Below, in pieces: positions 22,609 through 29,225 of a stretch of DNA of 30,443 nucleotides. The position numbers and the translations under genes are program-made. How positions within the stretch are numbered: the stretch's first letter is position 1; every line of letters begins with the position of its first letter. The DNA comes from DATDVH01 sp035290045 (GTDB lineage Bacteria; Patescibacteriota; Microgenomatia; UBA1406; HO2-37-13b), in contig DATDVH010000061.1 of the NCBI GenBank assembly GCA_035290045.1, positions 1 through 30,443 on the forward strand, given 5' to 3'. The notes beneath the pieces are model-generated. The model was not told where the DNA came from and ran no database searches. It saw only the letters and a list, made by a program, of their open reading frames with translations.

Positions 22609-22617
22609 AAAAATACT

Positions 22618-23115
22618 ATGGTTTATCGGTATAATCTTAATAATCTTGAGGCTTTATTTAAGGAATATCTTATTTCGGGAATAAAAAAAAACCAGCCTCT
22701 TCATAAAAATACCGTAAAAAATTATCTTTCAGATATTCGTCATTTTTTAGGATGGTTTAGTCAGAGTGTAAAAGAATCCGATGCATTTTTTTCTCTTTCT
22801 CGTTCTCATATTGAGGCGTATAAAAAGTATCTCATCGCAAATAATCTGCCCGCACGAACCGTTAATCGTCGTTTATCAACTGTGAGGAAATTCTGTTTTT
22901 TTTGTACAGAAGCCAAAATCCTACATATAAACCCATCAAAAGGCATCGGTAATATTTGCACAGAAAAAATTAGAAAAATCAAGGATACTACCATATCCTC
23001 TCTCATCAATGACTTCCGGCACGAACTTATATCTGAAGGGCTCTCTGCCAACTCAATTAAGATTTGTATACGTGATATAGAAAATTTTTTTTCAGAGGTA
23101 GCACACTATGGATAA
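22618..23115 (+). CDS. Tyrosine-recombinase core-binding-domain protein without catalytic domain
   Basis: 165 aa. Residues about 8-115 form a SAM-like N-terminal core-binding domain of XerC/XerD-type recombinases (KNTVKNYLSDIRHFLGWFSQ, HIEAYKKYLIANNLPARTVN followed by RRLSTVRKFCFFC, INPSKGI). A second copy begins at about 125 (ISSLINDFRHELISEGLSAN followed by SIKICIRDIENFFSEV) but stops halfway; its remaining helices are encoded at the start of the next gene. No R-H-R-Y catalytic domain exists in either gene. The stop overlaps the next ATG (ATGGATAA). This is a domesticated DNA- or protein-binding module rather than an integrase. Confidence 0.75.
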   Translation: MVYRYNLNNLEALFKEYLISGIKKNQPLHKNTVKNYLSDIRHFLGWFSQSVKESDAFFSLSRSHIEAYKKYLIANNLPARTVNRRLSTVRKFCFFCTEAKILHINPSKGIGNICTEKIRKIKDTTISSLINDFRHELISEGLSANSIKICIRDIENFFSEVAHYG

Positions 23116-26100
23116 ATTTCTGTCAAAAGAGACACTCAACAAATATAAGGTTTCACTTCAAAATAAAAACATCTCGTCAGAAAACATACAAAAAAAGCTT
23201 TCATCGCTTGCACGATTTGTGCAATGGTCTCGTAAAAAAAAACCACTACCACACTATCAACAAATAGTAATCAAAAAAAAAGTAGAAAAGAAATATACCA
23301 TGATCTTTTCTATTATGTCAGTGAGTATTTTACTTACTTTCAGTAGTTTATTTTTTTTATATCTACAGAAAAAAGTAAAAGAAACATCTCAAACGGTCGC
23401 GGCTCAAAAAATTGAGGGAAAAAGAACTATTCTTTTTCAAGGAAACCTCACCGATACTGTAGGAAATCCTATTCAAACAAAAACAAACGTACAATTTGCG
23501 TTATACGATCGGATTGAAGGTGGAAAAAAACTATACAGCTCTGGAACGTGCTTATTCGCTCCTGAAGAAAACACTCCTCTTGCTATAGAAATTGGAAATA
23601 ATTGTGGCTCTCCAATAAGTCAACAGTTATTTTTTGAAAATGAGCGTGTGTATCTTGGTATTTCTGTAGGAAATGACGAAGAAATGAGCCCTCGTCAACA
23701 AATCTCAAATGTAGCATATACAGAAAATAGCAGTGCTCTTCAAGGACACTCTCTCGCATCTTTAGAGAATGAAAATCCAGCGCTTTCAGATGGAGCAGAG
23801 ATCAATACAATTCCTCTGATCAATCAGTATGGAAACCTTGTTTTGGCGACGCACAATCCTCGCGTCTTAAGTACTTCAGGTACGTTTCAACTGCGCGGTC
23901 AAGCGCTTACCTTTGCAACTGATACGGGATCTGCAGGAGATATCATATTCAATCCAGATACTGGTGGAAATACTTTTTTTTCTGCAGGAAATGTCGGTAT
24001 ACGAACAGAAAATCCTCTGACGTTTGATTTGCAGATTGGTGGCAATGCAGGTCCTGATAAAAACAATATGTATTCTCTTGGTTCAACAGCATTCCATTGG
24101 AATACAATATATACAAATAATCTTATAGGGTCAGATGTCGGAATACTCGGATATTTACAAAGAAATAATAATGCAGTTTCCCTCACTCACCTCACCGACG
24201 ACTTCATTATTGGCGATACGGCAAGTTCATCTGCACATATCACACTCAGCGGGACATCAGGAAAAATTGGGATTGGTACACAAAATCCACAAGAAAAATT
24301 AACATTAGGATCATCGGGTAACTTTGCCACAGAAATGTCCGTGCCAAAAAATATATTAGTGCAAACAGGGTCTGGAGGAGCATTAAGTACTGGAATATAT
24401 TATTTCAAAATCGTTGCGTCAGACAGCGTTGGTACGACCGCTGGGTCATCTGAAGTGTCGTGTACGGTGAATGGAACATCTCTGACACGATGTGCGATCA
24501 GCTGGGACGCGGTGATCGGAGCACAGTCATACCGAGTATATAAAAGCGCCTCACCGAATCTACAAGATCGATATCAAACCACACAAACCAATTCACTCAA
24601 TTATAATGGCGATGGTGGCGCCACCCTTGGATCAGTCCCATCAGCAACAACCGCGTACGTGAGTAAATGGTCTGCTGTTGGAAGCTCATGGATACTCGGA
24701 GGCAATATGGGGTTCGGAACGACTAACCCAAACAAAGGTAAGTTACAAATAGATGCCTCAAGAGGTGTCCTTTTATATACAAATAATACAGGCACTGGCA
24801 ATAGCATAGAAGATGCAAGTGGCGCAAAACTGACCGCATCTGGTATATGGACCGATGCATCAGATCAAACAAAGAAAAAAAACATCACTCTACTTTCCTA
24901 TGGATTATCAGACCTTCTCAAGCTGAATCCAGTGCAGTATCTTTGGAAAAATTCTGGACTTTCAGATATCGGGTTTGTCGCACAAGAGGTACAAAAAATA
25001 ATTCCAGAACTCGTCTATGGAGTTGAAGGAAACCTCAGCATGTCATACGGACATCTCACTGCATTGATAGTCAAATCTATTCAAGAACAACAAAACAAAA
25101 TAAATATGCTCTTATCCGATGTTCAAAATCTATCTCAAAAAATATCAGTGCAAGACCTTTTTGTTAATCATACGTTCGTATCTCCTGTGGTAATAACTCA
25201 AGACATTACTGCTACAGGAAGTGCCATAATAAACGAAATAAAATCAAATACTATACACACTAATACTCTCTCCGTTGATCAGATTATCCCCAAAAAAAGC
25301 GAATTCATACTTGGAGGAATTTCAAAATTCATTATTCAAAATCTGAACAATTCAACCATAGCGATATTTGATGATCAAGGAAACGCAACTCTTTCCGGCA
25401 CTCTCACGAGTGATGCTGTAAATCTACGGACCGCCTCAATCTCTGGCACATTGACTGCTGACGCCGTTGATACAAACAACCTCGCTACTCAAAATCTATA
25501 TGCGCGTGATGCAACTATTTCCGCTACATTAAAAGCAAAAAATATTGAATCGGATAATATCACTGCAATTGAAAATACCCTCCACCAGATACAATCTTCT
25601 TATGCGTCAAATGAATCAGCATCAACAAATATTAACGACATTCAAAAACTTCTTGCGGAGATACGTTCCCAACCCCTTCCCAACAATTTCTCTGATCAAA
25701 ATATACCAACCAATTCAACGAATTTTAATCAATTAGAACCAGTGGTAACCAACTTAACTGTATCTGATACATCTCATCTTTATGACGCATCAATCGCCAA
25801 TTCTCTCACGATCGGAAGTTTAAGCTTTAAAGACGAGTCTATCCTCTCTCTTTCATGGGAATTAAAATTATCCGCGCTCTCAACAATAAATTTACTTGAC
25901 GGAGCAGTTATCATCGCAAAAGATGGTAGTTTAACAACAAGAGGAGAACTCATCGCACACGGAGGAATACGGACAAATGAAATTAACCCGATATCCCCTT
26001 CTGATAGAATTACTATGGGTAAGGTCTATTTTACCGAAGGCATCAGTGTAGCAAAATATACGGACGCAACTTCATCAGCAGTCATACTTGGAGCATCGGA

Positions 26101-26413
26101 TAATTTTAATCAAAATGGTATTTACGTCCCTTCTATTCAAACTTCAGCGAAAACAGCAGGCGTAGGTCTTTTACCCGCGTATTCAAGCGAAGTAGTGATC
26201 TATACAGACAAGCTTATTGATGACTCTTTAATTTATATTACTCCAACAACACAAACCAAAAACAAAACACTGTTTGTGGCTCAAAAGGAAAGCTGTATGG
26301 GAAAAAACACTTTATTAGCAACTGAAACAACTGTCTGCAAACCATATTTCAAGGTTGCTCTTGACAAAGCCCTGACAACTGATGTGAAATTTAACTGGTG
26401 GATAGTGAATTGA
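23108..26413 (+). CDS. Large membrane-anchored surface protein with internal S74 chaperone domain
   Basis: 1101 aa. Cytoplasmic N-terminus (1-45) carries the second half of a recombinase-type core-binding domain (LSKETLNKYKVSLQNKNISS ... LSSLARFVQWSRKKK). One membrane segment is at about 64-86; the rest is outside. The outer part has tail-fibre-like GNVGIRTENP / GKIGIGTQNP / GNMGFGTTNP repeats (about 295, 385, 531), an Fn3-like domain (about 410-515), and an S74 intramolecular chaperone (Ser585 in SDQTKKKNI; LLKLNPVQYLW; GFVAQEVQKIIPELV) followed by a coiled coil. Another 430 residues with SGTLT-type repeats and a C-terminal TDVKFNWWIVN motif follow. It is probably a homotrimeric adhesin or fibre. 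An AGAGG lies 9 nt before its ATG. Confidence 0.85.
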   Translation: MDKFLSKETLNKYKVSLQNKNISSENIQKKLSSLARFVQWSRKKKPLPHYQQIVIKKKVEKKYTMIFSIMSVSILLTFSSLFFLYLQKKVKETSQTVAAQKIEGKRTILFQGNLTDTVGNPIQTKTNVQFALYDRIEGGKKLYSSGTCLFAPEENTPLAIEIGNNCGSPISQQLFFENERVYLGISVGNDEEMSPRQQISNVAYTENSSALQGHSLASLENENPALSDGAEINTIPLINQYGNLVLATHNPRVLSTSGTFQLRGQALTFATDTGSAGDIIFNPDTGGNTFFSAGNVGIRTENPLTFDLQIGGNAGPDKNNMYSLGSTAFHWNTIYTNNLIGSDVGILGYLQRNNNAVSLTHLTDDFIIGDTASSSAHITLSGTSGKIGIGTQNPQEKLTLGSSGNFATEMSVPKNILVQTGSGGALSTGIYYFKIVASDSVGTTAGSSEVSCTVNGTSLTRCAISWDAVIGAQSYRVYKSASPNLQDRYQTTQTNSLNYNGDGGATLGSVPSATTAYVSKWSAVGSSWILGGNMGFGTTNPNKGKLQIDASRGVLLYTNNTGTGNSIEDASGAKLTASGIWTDASDQTKKKNITLLSYGLSDLLKLNPVQYLWKNSGLSDIGFVAQEVQKIIPELVYGVEGNLSMSYGHLTALIVKSIQEQQNKINMLLSDVQNLSQKISVQDLFVNHTFVSPVVITQDITATGSAIINEIKSNTIHTNTLSVDQIIPKKSEFILGGISKFIIQNLNNSTIAIFDDQGNATLSGTLTSDAVNLRTASISGTLTADAVDTNNLATQNLYARDATISATLKAKNIESDNITAIENTLHQIQSSYASNESASTNINDIQKLLAEIRSQPLPNNFSDQNIPTNSTNFNQLEPVVTNLTVSDTSHLYDASIANSLTIGSLSFKDESILSLSWELKLSALSTINLLDGAVIIAKDGSLTTRGELIAHGGIRTNEINPISPSDRITMGKVYFTEGISVAKYTDATSSAVILGASDNFNQNGIYVPSIQTSAKTAGVGLLPAYSSEVVIYTDKLIDDSLIYITPTTQTKNKTLFVAQKESCMGKNTLLATETTVCKPYFKVALDKALTTDVKFNWWIVN

Positions 26414-26438
26414 AAATAGCAATCAATAAAAGGACTTT

Positions 26439-27620
26439 TTATAAAGAAAGCGCAGGTATAGTCTGTTCTGAAGGATCAAACTGGCGAGTAATGATATAAT
26501 ATTTTTTAATCTTCAGTGAAAGACTGGTTTTTTTGAGATGGTTAAAATCGCTTGGAGTTGATTTTGTTTTCACCTCAAAGGCTTTCTCTGCATCTAAAAT
26601 AAAATCAATCTCTGCTCCGCTTCTTTTTTGATAATAATTGATTTTCCCGTATTTTCTCACGTTGAGAAAAACCGCATTCTCAAAACTGCTTCCCTGGCTC
26701 ACTTGGGCAAAATAATTTAAAAAACCATTGTCGCAGAGGTACACTTTACGACTTCCACTGACTTCCCGATCAACACTTCTACTCAAAGGGGTAATCAAAC
26801 TAATAAAATAGGTATTTTCCAAAAAAGAAATAAATGAATAGACTGTTTCTCTTGATACGCCGACTTCAGAAGCTAATTTACTGATATCAATTTTTGCCCC
26901 GACCCTTTGCAATAAAAGCAGAATGAGATCGCGGAAAGCTCTTATTTCGCGAAAATCAGCCATGAGTTTAACGTCTTTTTCAAAATAAGATTTAAAAATA
27001 TCAGTCAGCCTGAGCTTTTTTAATTCAATGCTTGTGCTTAAGACTACTTCCGGAAAGCCGCCATAATCCACATACTCGTCATAATATTTCTTTTTTTTCT
27101 CATAGGCAATAATATTTTTATTGCGTATTTTTTCAGAAAAGCTTGAGTGAAAATCAAGAGGCGCATTTTGAAAAATTAAAAACTCCTGAAAATCTAAAGG
27201 ATACAATTCAAAAACAAATTTTCTTCCGGCCAAACTTTCCGGGAAAAGATTTTTTAAGTAAAAACTGCTTGATCCGGTTAAAAAAAACTTTATGTCATAA
27301 TGATCATACAGATATTTAACCGCCTTTATCACCGATGGCATGGCTTGGACTTCATCAAGAAACAGGTATATTTTGAGAGCAGGATTGATATTGAATCGTT
27401 TGAGGTTAAAAAGGATATTGTTGTAATCTATTTCTTCAAAAATTTTTTGCTCAAGAGGGTTTTCTAAATCTAAAAAAACTTTGTTTTGACTTTTTATCTG
27501 GTCAAAAATCATCCTATAAAGAGTAGTTTTTCCCACCCTCCGCATACCAGTCAGCACAATAATCTCTTTATCTTCTATATGCGGTTTGATTGCATCAAAC
27601 AATCTTCTTTTATAAATCAT
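26439..27620 (-). CDS. AAA-type ATPase with C-terminal DUF4143/nuclease-like domain (copy 2)
   Basis: 393 aa, a paralogue of copy 1 at 3077-4255, aligned along its whole length: Walker A GMRRVGKTT, Walker B IYLFLDEVQ, FFLTGSSSFYLKNLFPESLA, DISKLASEVGVSRETVYSFI, and GAEIDFIL...AFEVK. It is transcribed away from an AbiEi/AbiEii-like pair with a shared 126-bp control region, and converges on the surface-protein gene. The start at ATG 27620 matches copy 1 and there is no upstream alternative. Such ATPases often accompany toxin-antitoxin genes, but no function is established. Confidence 0.9.
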   Translation of the reverse strand: MIYKRRLFDAIKPHIEDKEIIVLTGMRRVGKTTLYRMIFDQIKSQNKVFLDLENPLEQKIFEEIDYNNILFNLKRFNINPALKIYLFLDEVQAMPSVIKAVKYLYDHYDIKFFLTGSSSFYLKNLFPESLAGRKFVFELYPLDFQEFLIFQNAPLDFHSSFSEKIRNKNIIAYEKKKKYYDEYVDYGGFPEVVLSTSIELKKLRLTDIFKSYFEKDVKLMADFREIRAFRDLILLLLQRVGAKIDISKLASEVGVSRETVYSFISFLENTYFISLITPLSRSVDREVSGSRKVYLCDNGFLNYFAQVSQGSSFENAVFLNVRKYGKINYYQKRSGAEIDFILDAEKAFEVKTKSTPSDFNHLKKTSLSLKIKKYYIITRQFDPSEQTIPALSL

Positions 27621-27632
27621 ATGATAATTATA

Positions 27633-27661
27633 ATCCTACATTTTTAGTACAATTTTGTCAA
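27633..27661 (-). promoter_or_regulatory. Promoter of ATPase copy 2
   Basis: Minus strand TTGACA (27661-27656), 17-bp spacer, TAGGAT (27638-27633); a TATAAT also lies nearer the start. The -35 is part of the repeat AGTACTTGACAAA, whose core TAGTACTTGACAA is also found at the promoter of copy 1. Confidence 0.6.
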
Positions 27662-27700
27662 GTACTAATTAACAATATTTGTCAAGTACTAATTAACAAT
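27654..27700. repeat. 23-bp direct repeat in the ATPase/AbiEi divergent region
   Basis: TTTGTCAAGTACTAATTAAC plus AAT occurs at 27654-27676 and again at 27678-27700, one base apart (24-bp period). The first copy includes the ATPase -35 box. This is a good candidate binding site for the AbiEi-like regulator. Confidence 0.8.
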
Positions 27701-27709
27701 AAATAGATA

Positions 27710-27738
27710 TTGACAAATAATATACATTTATGTATATT
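27710..27738 (+). promoter_or_regulatory. Promoter of the AbiE-like pair, leaderless geometry
   Basis: TTGACA (27710-27715), 17-bp spacer, TATATT (27733-27738) preceded by TG (extended -10), 8 nt to ATG 27747. Confidence 0.8.
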
Positions 27739-27746
27739 TTATATAA

Positions 27747-28325
27747 ATGAAGTACTTAGACCTGCGTAAAAAAATAACGCATAACCTTTTCACCTTTTTA
27801 GACGTCGTTAAATTATTTCCGTCTGAAGATCCTCAATTGATTAAAACACAACTTTCCCGTTTTTCTCAAAAAAAGCTGATCACAAAAATTAAGCGAGAAC
27901 TCTACTGTTTTGATCCTGCGCTCATAGATGAATTTGTCTTAGCAAATAAGCTGTATCAGCCTTCTTATATTAGTTTGGAAACAGCACTCAACGGTTATGG
28001 CATTATCCCGGATATTCCTCAATCATTCACTTCGGTTACAACAACGACAACCAAAAAAATAAACAATCAATTTGGCTCCTTCCGTTATATTAAAATCAAA
28101 CAATCGCTTTTTTTTGGATTTAGTTCTGTTCAGTCATCTCGTGCGCCGATTTATTATAACCTTGCCCTCAAAGAAAAAGCTCTCTTAGATTATCTATATG
28201 TGCGAAAACTACAAAATATAACTGATTTGCGATTGAATCTTTCCGAAATCAACTATACGATATATCATAAGTTTGCACGCACTTTCCCTCCTTGGGTGCA
28301 AAAAATCATCACATCAAAAATATGA
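27747..28325 (+). CDS. AbiEi-like antitoxin / winged-helix regulator
   Basis: 192 aa. An N-terminal winged helix (FTFLDVVKLFPSEDPQLIKT ... LSRFSQKKLITKIKRELYCF) is followed by the region YQPSYISLETALNGYGIIPD, RAPIYYNLALKEKALLDYLY. This is the layout of AbiEi-type antitoxins, which repress their own operon by binding repeats and neutralise an AbiEii nucleotidyltransferase. The stop overlaps the next ATG (ATGA). The tandem repeats upstream fit its expected operator. Confidence 0.82.
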   Translation: MKYLDLRKKITHNLFTFLDVVKLFPSEDPQLIKTQLSRFSQKKLITKIKRELYCFDPALIDEFVLANKLYQPSYISLETALNGYGIIPDIPQSFTSVTTTTTKKINNQFGSFRYIKIKQSLFFGFSSVQSSRAPIYYNLALKEKALLDYLYVRKLQNITDLRLNLSEINYTIYHKFARTFPPWVQKIITSKI

Positions 28326-29107
28326 TGAACAGTATCAACACCAATTTTGATCAAATCATCGCATTTGCAAAAAATTATAATCTGCCGCTGGGGAAAAAAA
28401 GAGCTATTCTACGAGAATTTTTACAAGTAAAAATATTAGATCGTATTTATCAAGAAAAAATTTCAGTTGGGTTATTTTTTGTCGGCGGCACCGGGTTGAG
28501 ACTGTTGCGCGGATTAGATCGTTTTTCCGAATATCTTGATTTTGATATTAGTCATCATACATCAAACGAACTTGATGTTTTGATCAACATCACTGCTCGA
28601 TCAATCCAAAAAGAAAACATTGCTCTTGATCTCTATTCAAATATAACAGATAAAAGAAAATATTATGAATTTCGTTTCAAAGACCTTTTATATGAATTGA
28701 AATTAAGCTCTAATCCAGAAGAAAAATTAATGATTAAGTTTGATTTTGAAACATTCTGGAAACATCAACTGCAAGAAACCATTCTGCTGAATCGGTATGG
28801 ATTTTTAACGTCTGTAGTTACTATACCCCTCAATCAGCTGTTAGTCCAAAAATTGACCGCGTATCTGCTCCGAAGAGAAACGCAACCCAGAGATATCTAC
28901 GATATCGTATGGTTGATTAGTCAAGGAGCTCGCATTGATAAACAATTCCTTCAACACAATCAATTACCAAATGATTTGCTTTCAAAAGTAAAAGAAAAAT
29001 TCATCCGTGAAAAAACCCGTATAAAAACTCTCCAATCAAGACTCAAGCCATTCTTAATCAATGAACAGTATGTGAGTAAAATCTCGCTCTTATCCAAACT
29101 GATATAA
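28322..29107 (+). CDS. AbiEii-like nucleotidyltransferase toxin
   Basis: 261 aa. The nucleotidyltransferase signature is GGTGLRLLRGLDRFSEYLDF with the last Asp pair (SEYLDFDIS, about 70-77) as in AbiEii/MenT-like toxins; a helical region with PLNQLLVQKLTAYLLRRETQ then PRDIYDIVWLI follows, matching the family's conserved K...R-x-RDxYDxxWL. I chose ATG 28322, overlapping the AbiEi stop; a second ATG follows directly, and an earlier in-frame ATG lies inside the AbiEi gene. Members of this family modify tRNA or other RNA by adding nucleotides. The partner order is the normal AbiE order. Confidence 0.87.
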   Translation: MMNSINTNFDQIIAFAKNYNLPLGKKRAILREFLQVKILDRIYQEKISVGLFFVGGTGLRLLRGLDRFSEYLDFDISHHTSNELDVLINITARSIQKENIALDLYSNITDKRKYYEFRFKDLLYELKLSSNPEEKLMIKFDFETFWKHQLQETILLNRYGFLTSVVTIPLNQLLVQKLTAYLLRRETQPRDIYDIVWLISQGARIDKQFLQHNQLPNDLLSKVKEKFIREKTRIKTLQSRLKPFLINEQYVSKISLLSKLI

Positions 29108-29158
29108 AAATAGGTAATACCTCTTGCATTTTCTTCAATATTCAATTATATATAATAT

Positions 29159-29220
29159 AAAAGTCAAAAATGAAAAGTCAAAAATTAAAAGTAAAAATAA
29201 AAAATAAAAGATAAAAAATA
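29159..29220. repeat. Heptanucleotide tandem repeat upstream of the last gene
   Basis: AAAAGTC, AAAAATG, AAAAGTC, AAAAATT, AAAAGTA, AAAATAA, AAAATAA, AAGATAA, then a decayed unit. It fills almost the whole 5' region of the following secreted-protein gene, on the strand where the units read AAAARTY. Confidence 0.85.
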
Positions 29221-29225
29221 TTACA

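Noticed and set aside
22618..23115. Complete XerC/XerD integrase
   Set aside because: Only the core-binding helices are present; no Arg-His-Arg-Tyr catalytic domain exists in this or the next gene.
27654..27700. CRISPR array
   Set aside because: Only two adjacent direct copies separated by one base; no spacers and no cas genes. The Cas2-like domains elsewhere belong to PaaX-type proteins.
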